In this document: piece after piece, positions 28,387 through 36,609 of the stretch
Layout: each line of letters starts with the position of its first letter
Position numbering within the stretch: position 1 is the first letter of the stretch
Source of the DNA: CAIYYX01 sp035530135
Lineage (GTDB): Bacteria; Pseudomonadota; Gammaproteobacteria; Burkholderiales; Rhodocyclaceae
Direction: 5' to 3'
DNA length: 64,000 nt
NCBI GenBank assembly: GCA_035530135.1
Contig: DATKVJ010000142.1
Location: 68,831 to 132,830, forward strand
Notes under the pieces: model-generated
Database searches by the model: none
The model's input: only the letters and a program-made list of their open reading frames with translations
What the model was told of the DNA's origin: nothing
Made by a program: the position numbers and the translations under genes

Positions 28387-29641
28387 CTCCGGCCCGCACA
28401 TCGTCGTGTTCAGCAGCCTCTTTCCGAGTGAGCGGCAGCCGGGGCTGGGTTTGTTCGTGCGCGAGCGCATGTTTCGCGTCGGTGGCAGGCTGCCTCTTGC
28501 GGTGGTGTCGCCCGTGCCGTGGTTTCCTTTTCAAGGCTTGCTGCGCCGCCTGCGACCCGGCTTCCGCCCGGGTGCGCCGGCCTTCGAGAGCCAGCAGGGC
28601 TTCGATGTCTGGCATCCCCGCTTCCTGTCGGTGCCCGGTGTTCTCAAGCGTCTCGATGGAGCGTTCATGGCGCTCGGCGCCTTGCCGCGCCTGTCGAAGC
28701 TGAAGCGGGAGGGACGTCTGGATATCATCGACGCGCATTTCGCCTACCCTGAGGGCTATGCCGCCGGCCTGCTGGGCCGCTGGTTGGGTGTGCCGGTGAC
28801 AATCACCTTGCGCGGCACCGAGACTCGCCATGCCCGCGATCCGGTGCTCCGGCGTCGAATCCGGCGTGGGCTGCAGCAGGCGAAAAAGGTGTTTTCTGTA
28901 TCGGAATCCTTGCGCCGGATCGCCTTGTCGCTGGGAATTTCCCCGGACAACGTTCGGGTGGTGGGCAACGGTGTCGACGTTGAAAAATTCGTTCCTATCG
29001 AGAAGGGCGAAGCGCGCCGTACCCTCGGACTTGCATCGAAGGCGCCGGTATTGGTGACTGTCGGCGGACTCGTGGAACGCAAGGGCTTTCACCGGGTGAT
29101 TGAATGCCTGCCTGCATTGCGAGCTGCCTTTCCAGGGCTGCAGTACTTGATCGTCGGCGGCGCCAGCCCGGAGGGCGATTGGACCGAGCGCTTGAAAGCC
29201 CTGGTAAATTCGCTGCGCTTGCAGGATTGCGTGCGCTTCCTGGGCGCGCTGCCCGCGGAGGATCTCAAACTGCCGTTGTCGGCGGCGGACGTTTTCGTAC
29301 TGTCGTCGCGTAACGAAGGCTGGGCGAACGTATTACTTGAGGCGATGGCCTGTGGTTTGCCGGTGGTCACCACCGACGTCGGCGGCAACGCTGAGGTGGT
29401 CTGCGACCCTCGCTTGGGGACGATCGTCCCGTTCGATGATGCAGCAGCGCTGCTGTTGGCCGTAGACGGCGCTTTGCGCCGCCGCTGGGATCGCGCCTCG
29501 ATCCGCCACCATGCACTTAGAAATACCTGGGATCAACGAGTCGATGCCCTGGTCCAGGAATTTCAGCAAATTGCCGGCACAGGCGGGGCCCGGAGCTTCC
29601 GTCCTGCGGCTTGCGATGCGCCGTTTCGGGGAGCGGACTGA
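28373..29641 (+). CDS. Glycosyltransferase family 4 protein
   Basis: A 422-aa GT-B protein. SLFPSERQPGLGLFVRERM at the N-terminus, DIIDAHFAYPEGYAAGLLGR, and the donor half with VGNGVDVEKF, VTVGGLVERKGFHRVIE and SSRNEGWANVLLEAMACGLP identify a GT4 enzyme. It is coupled to the preceding glycosyltransferase by a 14-base overlap. The sugar transferred is not predictable. Confidence 0.88.
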   Translation: MQQRDSGPHIVVFSSLFPSERQPGLGLFVRERMFRVGGRLPLAVVSPVPWFPFQGLLRRLRPGFRPGAPAFESQQGFDVWHPRFLSVPGVLKRLDGAFMALGALPRLSKLKREGRLDIIDAHFAYPEGYAAGLLGRWLGVPVTITLRGTETRHARDPVLRRRIRRGLQQAKKVFSVSESLRRIALSLGISPDNVRVVGNGVDVEKFVPIEKGEARRTLGLASKAPVLVTVGGLVERKGFHRVIECLPALRAAFPGLQYLIVGGASPEGDWTERLKALVNSLRLQDCVRFLGALPAEDLKLPLSAADVFVLSSRNEGWANVLLEAMACGLPVVTTDVGGNAEVVCDPRLGTIVPFDDAAALLLAVDGALRRRWDRASIRHHALRNTWDQRVDALVQEFQQIAGTGGARSFRPAACDAPFRGAD

Positions 29642-31012
29642 ATGAGTTCGACCTATACGGCTTTGATCTCCGGGGTGGTTTTCCCCCTGCAGGAGCGCCT
29701 GAAACGGCACTCAACGCTTGTTCTGCGCGAATCGCTGGAGCGTTCCCAATGGTGGGACAGCGCTCGACTAGGAGAGCTGCGTCTGGAGCGGCTGCGCGCC
29801 CTGCTGACCCGCGTGCAGCGGGCCAATCCCTACTATCGACAGCGTTTTCGCCAGATCGGCTTCGCTGCCGCCGACTTGCGCTCGCTCGTCGACCTCGGAC
29901 GTCTGCCATTTCTCGACAAACCAACCATCCGTGCCAACCTGGAAGCGCTCAAGTCGGAAGATGCGAGCGGACTGACGCGCTTCAACACTGGCGGCTCCAG
30001 CGGCGAGCCGCTCATTTTCTTCATCGGCGAGCGCGTTAGCCACGACGTCGCCGCTAAATGGCGGGCTACCCGCTGGTGGGATGTCGATATCGGCGATCCG
30101 GAAATCGTGGTGTGGGGCTCACCGATCGAATTGAGCGCCCAGGACCGAATTCGAGCGCTACGCGATGGGCTGTTGCGCACCGAACTGTTGCCGGCCTTCG
30201 ATATGTCAGAGTCCAAGCTGAATCACTTCATCGCGCGCATCCGAGCGCGTCGGCCGAAGATGCTCTTCGGCTATCCGTCGGCGCTGTCACACATCGCGCG
30301 ACATGCCGAAGAACGCGGTATTCGTATGAATGATCTGGGCATCAAGGTCGCGTTCGTCACCTCGGAACGACTCTACGATGAGCAGCGCGAAACAATCACT
30401 ACGGTTTTCGGCTGTCGGGTCGCAGACGGCTATGGCGCCCGCGACGCCGGCTTTATCGCCCACCAGTGCTCCGCGGGCGGCATGCACATCACCGCCGAGG
30501 ACGTTATCGTCGAGATCGTCGACGCGGCGGGAAAAGTGCTGCCGCCGGGGCAGGCCGGCGAAATCGTGGTGACGCATCTGGCTACCGGGGATTTTCCCTT
30601 CATCCGCTATCGCACAGGCGACGTCGCGGTGCTCGACGACGGCAACTGCGCCTGCGGCCGGGGGCTGCCGATGCTGCGCGAGATCCAGGGCCGCACCACC
30701 GACTTCATTGTGGCACGGGACGGCACCGTGATGCATGGCTTGGCGCTTATCTACGTACTGCGCGATGTTCCCGGAATAGAGGCGTTCAAGGTGATCCAGG
30801 AAAGTCTCGATCTAACGCGCGTGCAGATCGAAACAGGGCCGGCCTTTCAACAAGACAATGTCAGGCTGATCATTACGGCCTTGAAACAGCGACTGGGAAA
30901 GGACGTGGCCATACAGGTCGAGATCGTCGATCGACTGATGCCTGAAGCCTCCGGAAAGTTTCGCTACATCGTGAGCAGGGTCAAGGTCGATCATGAGGTT
31001 GCAACATCGTGA
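29642..31012 (+). CDS. CapK/phenylacetate-CoA-ligase-like adenylating enzyme
   Basis: A 456-aa member of the PaaK/CapK branch of ANL adenylating enzymes. The ATP-binding P-loop is RFNTGGSSGEPLIF; DGYGARDAGF is the motif around the adenylate-binding acidic residue. LATGDFPFIRYRTGDVAVLD and EIQGRTTDFIVARDG mark the hinge. CapK-like proteins occur in many capsule loci without a settled reaction. Adenylation of an acid for transfer to a sugar or carrier is plausible. It starts directly after the preceding stop, and a short 87-base gap follows it. Confidence 0.85.
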   Translation: MSSTYTALISGVVFPLQERLKRHSTLVLRESLERSQWWDSARLGELRLERLRALLTRVQRANPYYRQRFRQIGFAAADLRSLVDLGRLPFLDKPTIRANLEALKSEDASGLTRFNTGGSSGEPLIFFIGERVSHDVAAKWRATRWWDVDIGDPEIVVWGSPIELSAQDRIRALRDGLLRTELLPAFDMSESKLNHFIARIRARRPKMLFGYPSALSHIARHAEERGIRMNDLGIKVAFVTSERLYDEQRETITTVFGCRVADGYGARDAGFIAHQCSAGGMHITAEDVIVEIVDAAGKVLPPGQAGEIVVTHLATGDFPFIRYRTGDVAVLDDGNCACGRGLPMLREIQGRTTDFIVARDGTVMHGLALIYVLRDVPGIEAFKVIQESLDLTRVQIETGPAFQQDNVRLIITALKQRLGKDVAIQVEIVDRLMPEASGKFRYIVSRVKVDHEVATS

Positions 31013-31099
31013 GCGGAAGGCTGGTGCCCATTCAGGAATTCCCGACGGCTGGCAGGGTTCCGGCTGGGCCATGCCTAGTTACTTGGGTGAAGTGAAATC

Positions 31100-32407
31100 G
31101 TGAGAGACGTCATTCTAATCGCTATCGTTTTTGCCGGCAGCCTCATCGCATTGCGGCAACCTTGGATTGGTGTGCTGTTGTGGACCTGGACCAGCATCAT
31201 GACGCCCCAAGGGCTTGCGTGGGGTTTTGCCAGAGATTTTCCGGTCGCAGCGGTGCCAGCGGTGGCGACCCTTGTCGGGCTGTTGTTCACTAAAGAGCGC
31301 CGGTCGCCCTTCGTTGATCCGGCGGTGATTTTCCTTGTGTTGTTCGTGGCATGGATATGCATTACTTTCCCGTTTTCATTTAACGTCGAGAGCAGTACCG
31401 AAATGCTCAAGAAGGTCTTGAAAATTGATTTCATGATTTTGGTGAGTCTGATGCTGCTGTACACCAAGCGTCACATAGAACTACTTATGTGGATCGTTGT
31501 TTTCTCCATCGGCTTCTTTGGGATCAAGGGAGGGATTTTCACGCTCACCACGGGGGGGGACTTCCGAGTATGGGGGCCGGGCGGCTTTATCGGCGGAAAC
31601 AATGAGATCGCGCTGGCAATCATTCTGGTCATTCCATTGATGCGTTTCGTTCAGTTGCAGGCAAAAACATTCTGGGTCAAGCATGGCATGTCAGCAGCCA
31701 TGGCGCTCTCGGCTGCCGCAGCTTTTGGCTCGCAGTCGCGCGGGGCCCTGTTAGCCACAGGCGCCATGTCGCTATATCTGTGGTTGAAGAGTCCGCGCAA
31801 GGTGCTGTTCGGCATCGCCTTAGTTGCGGTTGGCGGATTACTCGTCGCATTCATGCCGGAGAGTTGGGATCAGCGGATGGACAGCATTGTCAACTATGAG
31901 AACGATGCATCTTCGATGGGACGCATCAATGCCTGGTGGATGGCATGGAATTTGGCAAAAAACCATTTCTCAGGCGGGGGTTTTGCCATATACACGCCTG
32001 AAGTATTCGCAATGTATGCGCCCAACCCAGACGATCTTCACGCCGCCCACAGCATTTACTTTCAGGTGCTGGGAGAGCACGGCTTCATCGGGTTGTTCCT
32101 GTTCCTGGCGATCTGGTGGTCGGTCTGGCGCTCGGCCAACTGGTTGATGACCCAAGGCGGAAAAACCCCTGAAACCCTCTGGTGCAAACACCTCGGGGCC
32201 ATGTGCCAAGTCAGCTTGGTCGGCTATGCCGTTGGCGGGGCCTTTCTCAGCCTGGCCTATTTCGATCTACCGTACGACATCCTATTACTCGTCATGGTCG
32301 CCAAGCGTTGGCTCCAAGAATATCTGCTCATGAAAAACCCAGCAACGATTCCCCAGGTGCCTCGGGAAAATGAGCTAGGTACATCTGTGTCGATCGCAAA
32401 ATGCTAG
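31100..32407 (+). CDS. Exosortase A-associated O-glycosylation ligase / O-antigen-ligase-like protein (TIGR03097 type)
   Basis: Polytopic membrane protein of 435 aa with about ten to eleven hydrophobic segments and a Wzy_C-type region containing SQSRGALLATGAMSLYLW. A long periplasmic loop (SMGRINAWWMAWNLAKNHF, HSIYFQVLGEHGFIGLFLF) matches the ligase signature, including the conserved Arg and His-x-Ile-Tyr. The GTG start at 31100 is the best fit. Eight consecutive G at 31552-31559 lie in the coding sequence. It would polymerise the glycan or ligate it to a protein or lipid in the periplasm. Confidence 0.9.
   Translation: MRDVILIAIVFAGSLIALRQPWIGVLLWTWTSIMTPQGLAWGFARDFPVAAVPAVATLVGLLFTKERRSPFVDPAVIFLVLFVAWICITFPFSFNVESSTEMLKKVLKIDFMILVSLMLLYTKRHIELLMWIVVFSIGFFGIKGGIFTLTTGGDFRVWGPGGFIGGNNEIALAIILVIPLMRFVQLQAKTFWVKHGMSAAMALSAAAAFGSQSRGALLATGAMSLYLWLKSPRKVLFGIALVAVGGLLVAFMPESWDQRMDSIVNYENDASSMGRINAWWMAWNLAKNHFSGGGFAIYTPEVFAMYAPNPDDLHAAHSIYFQVLGEHGFIGLFLFLAIWWSVWRSANWLMTQGGKTPETLWCKHLGAMCQVSLVGYAVGGAFLSLAYFDLPYDILLLVMVAKRWLQEYLLMKNPATIPQVPRENELGTSVSIAKC
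31552..31559 (+). repeat. Poly-G tract (8 G) inside the ligase gene
   Basis: Eight consecutive G encoding part of Thr-Gly-Gly-Asp at about residue 152 of the ligase-like protein. It is the second long G run in a membrane or export gene of this cluster. A one-base slip would truncate the protein to about a third. Confidence 0.5.
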
Positions 32408-32489
32408 GGAGAGCGCAAATGAAAATGACTGAGATGGAAAAAGCTATTCTATCTTTTACCTCGTGTGGGCATCGACACTGGGTGCTGTC

Positions 32490-32608
32490 ATGCTGATCGA
32501 CACGCGGAAATTCACCAATGGCCATCGCGTCGAAGCCGACATCCGCCTGATCGGCGCCGGTGCGCGGGCATAGCTACGGCCCGCGGGCTGCGGGGCGCGG
32601 GAGGACAT
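32490..32608 (+). pseudogene. Decayed N-terminus of a GMC-type oxidoreductase
   Basis: From ATG 32490 the frame reads MLIDTRKFTNGHRVEADI and then RLIGAG before a stop. This is very close to the start of GMC-family FAD oxidoreductases (DTR-x-EADICI-GAGAAG). Immediately after a one-base shift the next frame continues AGIATARGLRGAGGHV, the expected rest of the FAD-binding glycine-rich motif. The gene was therefore frameshifted and then cut off; the downstream remainder is gone and a GT2 gene follows directly. The upstream 80 bases contain only a 25-codon open frame with no recognisable product. Homology is from memory of the family, not from a search. Confidence 0.65.
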
Positions 32609-33298
32609 GTGAATACAGAAAACGTTAGCGGGGTTTGGATCATCATTCCTGCCTACAATGAATGCAAGGTCATATGTCAGATCGTGCAACAGGTCAGAAC
32701 ATTTTTCAAAAATGTTGTTGTAATCAACGATGGCTCGAGTGACGAGACTGCGCAGAGAGCAGCCGAAGGGGGGGCTATCGTGCTCAGTCACCCAATAAAC
32801 TTAGGGCAAGGAGCAGCCCTCCAAACTGGTATTACGTTTGCACTCCGCAATGATGCAAAGTTTATAGTGACGTTCGATGCAGACGGGCAGCATCAAATCG
32901 AAGATGTGCCAGGCATGCTGGCTGTAATGCGACGGGATGGCCTTGATGTCGTATTGGGCAGCCGCTTCATGGGTAGTGCGATAAACATCGCCTTCAGCCG
33001 CCGAATGCTCTTGTATGGCGCAGTGTTATTCACGAGGCTGACAACGGGACTAAGTCTGACCGATGCGCACAATGGTCTACGAGTACTCTCCCGGAAAGCA
33101 GCGGCGGCTATAGATTTACATCAGAACCGAATGGCACATGCGTCGGAAATACTGGAACAGATTGCGCGCAACCAGATGAAATATGCCGAGGTTGGCAATA
33201 CAGTTCGCTACACGGACTATTCAATGGCGAAAGGGCAACGGGCGTCCAACGCCATCAATATCATTGTCGACATTGTGGTCGGAAGGTTGGACAAATGA
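32609..33298 (+). CDS. GT2 polyprenyl-phosphate sugar synthase-like glycosyltransferase
   Basis: A 229-aa GT-A enzyme of the DPM1/DPG synthase type: WIIIPAYNE, VVVINDGSSDETA, HPINLGQGAALQTG, TFDADGQHQ and GSRFMGSA. Such enzymes make polyprenyl-P-sugar. The start is GTG 32609 after GGGAGGACAT. The open frame continues further upstream, but that part is the oxidoreductase remnant. The stop overlaps the DUF2304 gene by four bases, a very common pair. Together with the flippase-like and GT-C genes downstream it may form a periplasmic sugar-modification set. Seven consecutive G occur at 32768-32774. Confidence 0.88.
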   Translation: MNTENVSGVWIIIPAYNECKVICQIVQQVRTFFKNVVVINDGSSDETAQRAAEGGAIVLSHPINLGQGAALQTGITFALRNDAKFIVTFDADGQHQIEDVPGMLAVMRRDGLDVVLGSRFMGSAINIAFSRRMLLYGAVLFTRLTTGLSLTDAHNGLRVLSRKAAAAIDLHQNRMAHASEILEQIARNQMKYAEVGNTVRYTDYSMAKGQRASNAINIIVDIVVGRLDK

Positions 33299-33702
33299 TT
33301 GCAAAACTACTCTTAACATTCGCGCTGCTCGGTACCTGGGTCTATGTCCTGACACAGTCCGGAATTTCTCGACTCATTCGTATGCCGCTCTATTTCGTCA
33401 TTGTCGCGGGCATATATTTCGTTTGGCTTCCAGAGCAAGCTACTAGCTTGGCCAATAAACTCGGAATCGGGAGAGGTGCGGATCTTATTTTCTACACGTG
33501 GAATATTATTTCCTTCGGTGTGCTCATCAATGTCCATTTGAAGCTGAGGAGAAACCTAAACTTGGTTACTCAATTGGCCAGGCACATTGCAATGGTCCAA
33601 CCATATAGTGGACCCAGCGATAGCCCGTCGTGCATGACCGCTGAGGGGAACGGCAGCGGAGTGGCAGCAGAGAAAGTTTGCCAGCCCGAACCGCGTGAGT
33701 AA
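33295..33702 (+). CDS. DUF2304 family small membrane protein
   Basis: A 135-aa protein with three hydrophobic segments (about residues 3-20, 31-45 and 68-84) and a basic cytoplasmic tail. The pattern and its position, overlapping a DPM1-like GT2 gene, match DUF2304. These proteins are believed to act with the GT2 partner at the membrane, but the function is not established. The tail of about 45 residues is variable. Confidence 0.82.
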   Translation: MIAKLLLTFALLGTWVYVLTQSGISRLIRMPLYFVIVAGIYFVWLPEQATSLANKLGIGRGADLIFYTWNIISFGVLINVHLKLRRNLNLVTQLARHIAMVQPYSGPSDSPSCMTAEGNGSGVAAEKVCQPEPRE

Positions 33703-33758
33703 TCGCCAGTCGATTCTAGGTCGCTTGCAGCTACTTCAATTTAATAAAGGTCAAACAC

Positions 33759-34112
33759 ATGACTATGAGCGTGATCTGGATTATGGTCGGGTACGCATGG
33801 GGAATGGCCTGCGGTCAAATCATGTTTAAGCTGGCTGCGAAGTCCACGCTAAAAATAGACACCGCCAATGGACCATTGGCCTATCTAAGCGTTTATCTTA
33901 TTTGTGGTTTAGTCATTTACCTTGGGCTGACCGTTCTGTGGCTCTGGGTTTTACGGTCTATCCCGCTGTCTAAAGCGTATCCGTTTGTTGCACTCTCTTT
34001 TGTTTTCACACCCTTGCTGGCAAGTGTGATTTTCGGCGAAAAGCTTTCTTACGGATATTTCATCGGATTGGCGCTTATTGCGGGGGGCATCGTCGTTATC
34101 GCTCGGCAGTGA
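33759..34112 (+). CDS. EamA/SMR-type transporter, ArnE/ArnF-like flippase subunit
   Basis: A 117-aa protein with four membrane helices, a Lys-containing segment after the first (MFKLAAKST), and the C-terminal half SIPLSKAYPFVALSFVFTPL...FGEKLSYGYFIG. That half is typical of ArnE/ArnF and related EamA-like half-transporters, which flip Und-P-sugars. Flanked by an Und-P-sugar synthase-like GT2 and a GT-C transferase, it is most likely the flippase of the same pathway. A drug-exporting SMR is less likely in this context. Confidence 0.78.
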   Translation: MTMSVIWIMVGYAWGMACGQIMFKLAAKSTLKIDTANGPLAYLSVYLICGLVIYLGLTVLWLWVLRSIPLSKAYPFVALSFVFTPLLASVIFGEKLSYGYFIGLALIAGGIVVIARQ

Positions 34113-34153
34113 CGCGGGCTGGATTTGAGCTGGCTGTCGAAGGGAGTGCAATC

Positions 34154-35746
34154 TTGAAATCTTGCAATATGCCGTCGGACGCCTCTGTCGTTACCAAGTC
34201 ACACCGGGCCCATTCTGTCTATGTTGGACAGTACTACTGGTACTTGGCAATACTTGTTGCGGTTGCCTCCGCTGTCCTTTCTTTCAGTTGGATAGGCTTT
34301 ATTGCCAGTGATGATGGCTATTATCTTCAGTCTGGCTTGGGGTGGCTTGATAGTTTTCCTTACGTTGCCGGGCATTTCGGTACCGCCCGAGCGACCGTTG
34401 GTATTCCGATTGCCATCGCAATGGGTTTGGTTGGAAAAAACGAATTTTCCGTTGTCCTTCCTACTTGCCTTTACTGGCTTGGCACCCTGAGCATCACTTA
34501 CATAGCACTGGCGAAACGCTTTTCCTTCGGGTTTGCCTTGATCACATCGCTCGCCATCGCGACAGTGCCACTGTTTGCGTTAATGGCCACGATTCCATCA
34601 GCCGACGTGCCTGAACTTTTCTTTTGTGCGACCTCGTTCTGGCTGTTCGCAACATCCTGCGAGCAAGTCGACCGTTTGTCGTCTTTGTTCGGCGCCGGCG
34701 CGATGGCTGCGCTCGCATTCATCACCCACGAAACCGCCGTAGCGCTGGTCATATTTTACGGAATTCTCTTCCTGCTGGGCTTCGCCATGCCGCGCCGCCA
34801 TTATTGGATGATGGCGCTTGGCTTTTCTGTCATCTGGGGCATGGAGATGCTCTATTATGGTTTGCTTACAGGAGATGCCTTTTACCGATATCACCTATCA
34901 ATGGTGGGCGTGGCCATACATGACAGAATCGTCGTACCGCCTTTTCACTTTGATGACAGCGGCAATTTGCATATTGCCAAATGGATTGATCCTATCGTTA
35001 TGCTTCTCACGAAGCATGAATTTTCGCTTGCTTTCTACTTTGTAATCCCGGCTGCAATCTGGGCGTTACGTCCATTGCGCATTCCTACTGAATCTTGGGA
35101 TCCGGCAAACCGAGAGAAATCATTGGCATGGCTGCTGGCGTTGGCAGGCGCGATTTGTCTGCTGTTTGCGATGTTCGCCCTTCAAGGATTGAAGTTGTTA
35201 GCACGTTACTACATGATTTCCACGTATTTCTTCCTTATTGCCACCGCGATTTGGGTCAAGATTATTTTGTTTTATAAACGACCAAAATTCACAATAATCC
35301 TGATTGGCGCGGTTATTGGAGTTAATTTCCTATGCATCTTGGCGGATAACAAAAATCCCCGGTTCTCAGAGCGCGAACTGGTGAATTATCTGAGCCGATC
35401 AACGGGTCCTGTGTATACGGACCCCTACACCGCCCACTTGACCGAGCAATACTGCAAATGGTCGGGACAAGACTGCAGTCGAATAATCGGCGCACCTCCG
35501 CGCAAAAACGTCGCATTCTATTTCAATCCAAAGAGTGCGACTAGTCCGAATCGATTTATGAGTCCTAACGACGTTGTGCTGTATTCCCCAAAACCAGAAT
35601 GGATCGCTATTTGGCGGCCTGATCCAGAGCCTAGTGTCCTCAGTTCCGTGGTGTTGGCTTTAGGCCTTGCCCCTCTGTTGCCAGTAACAGTGTTAAAAAA
35701 ACTGATCACACCAAATCCTTTAGTTGTGGTCTACCGTTCACGTTGA
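34154..35746 (+). CDS. GT-C family membrane glycosyltransferase (ArnT/PMT-like)
   Basis: A polytopic protein of about 530 aa with about eleven membrane helices. An acidic motif ASDDGYYLQSG in the first extracytoplasmic loop is the position of the catalytic Asp in GT-C enzymes. PSADVPELFF and the later periplasmic C-terminal domain also fit GT39/GT83-like enzymes that use polyprenyl-P-sugars. TTG 34154, seven bases after AAGGGAG, is preferred; GTG 34109, overlapping the preceding stop, and ATG 34169 are alternatives. Visibly AT-richer than the core genes. Probably adds a side sugar to the polymer or to a protein in the periplasm. Confidence 0.8.
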   Translation: MKSCNMPSDASVVTKSHRAHSVYVGQYYWYLAILVAVASAVLSFSWIGFIASDDGYYLQSGLGWLDSFPYVAGHFGTARATVGIPIAIAMGLVGKNEFSVVLPTCLYWLGTLSITYIALAKRFSFGFALITSLAIATVPLFALMATIPSADVPELFFCATSFWLFATSCEQVDRLSSLFGAGAMAALAFITHETAVALVIFYGILFLLGFAMPRRHYWMMALGFSVIWGMEMLYYGLLTGDAFYRYHLSMVGVAIHDRIVVPPFHFDDSGNLHIAKWIDPIVMLLTKHEFSLAFYFVIPAAIWALRPLRIPTESWDPANREKSLAWLLALAGAICLLFAMFALQGLKLLARYYMISTYFFLIATAIWVKIILFYKRPKFTIILIGAVIGVNFLCILADNKNPRFSERELVNYLSRSTGPVYTDPYTAHLTEQYCKWSGQDCSRIIGAPPRKNVAFYFNPKSATSPNRFMSPNDVVLYSPKPEWIAIWRPDPEPSVLSSVVLALGLAPLLPVTVLKKLITPNPLVVVYRSR

Positions 35747-35809
35747 GTCGAATAAATTGCCCTTTGCATTGAATGGCAGATGCACTTAATTACAGGGAGG
35801 AAATGCGGA

Positions 35810-36604
35810 ATGAATCGTTCAAATCTTTTGACACTTTTCCCTGTTGCTATCTTTACCATTCTAGGTTTGTGTTCTTCCAATTCATACGCAGAGGAAGTGT
35901 ACAACGAAAGAATCTGCGGTCCCATGATCAACAACGCGGGAACTTATATTAATGGACCTTACGACTACCGGAGGACCACGCAGGCAAACAAAGATTTGGT
36001 CGAAAATACCCATTTTAATTATCCAGAAAAAATCATGGGTAATTCAAAGGAACGGAACAGGGTAAATGTCTGGTTTCAGTTCGTGTACACGCTGAAGATA
36101 TTTCCTAACAGCCCGAGAGCCTTGGCAGCAATAGATCGACTTTCACAATTGGTTGGGAGTGACAAGCCCCCCGGGGCCGGATTTTCTGCTGAATGCGCGT
36201 TTTTGCGAGCCGTACAGTTCACGCCAGACGATCCAGTTGTCAGGGTTCTCTTCGGACTGTATCTCGGCAAGAGAGGAAGGTCTGCTGAAGCAGCGGCTCA
36301 ACTGCAAGAGGCAAGCAGACTGGCACCAGACAATGTCAACGTTCAATACAATCTGGGTTTGGCCTACTTTCAGATCAAGGATTATCCGCATGCGCGCGAA
36401 CATGCGGCTGTCGCCTACGACATGGGTTATCCGCTGCCCGGATTGCGGGAGATGCTCGAGCGAGCCGGCTATTGGGAAGTTAAAAGCGGGCCGGGCCAGA
36501 ACTCGCCGCCGGTTAGCGCAGTTTCTCCGCAGGGGAGCGCACCGAGGATTGAGCCAGACAGTCAATCGGAGCCGGACGCAGCCCCAAATGCGATCGAGCG
36601 CTAG
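35810..36604 (+). CDS. Secreted TPR-repeat protein
   Basis: A 264-aa protein with a signal peptide (hydrophobic stretch ending near SYAEE). A middle region contains two Cys residues flanking TPR-like helices (VVRVLFGLYLGKRGRSAEA, NVQYNLGLAYFQIKDYPHA). The tail of about 35 residues is Pro/Ser-rich and low in complexity. ATG 35810 is preceded by AGGGAGG at nine bases. It is probably periplasmic and may scaffold polymer modification as PrsT and AlgK-like proteins do, but no specific partner can be named. Confidence 0.75.
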   Translation: MNRSNLLTLFPVAIFTILGLCSSNSYAEEVYNERICGPMINNAGTYINGPYDYRRTTQANKDLVENTHFNYPEKIMGNSKERNRVNVWFQFVYTLKIFPNSPRALAAIDRLSQLVGSDKPPGAGFSAECAFLRAVQFTPDDPVVRVLFGLYLGKRGRSAEAAAQLQEASRLAPDNVNVQYNLGLAYFQIKDYPHAREHAAVAYDMGYPLPGLREMLERAGYWEVKSGPGQNSPPVSAVSPQGSAPRIEPDSQSEPDAAPNAIER

Positions 36605-36609
36605 TTGAT

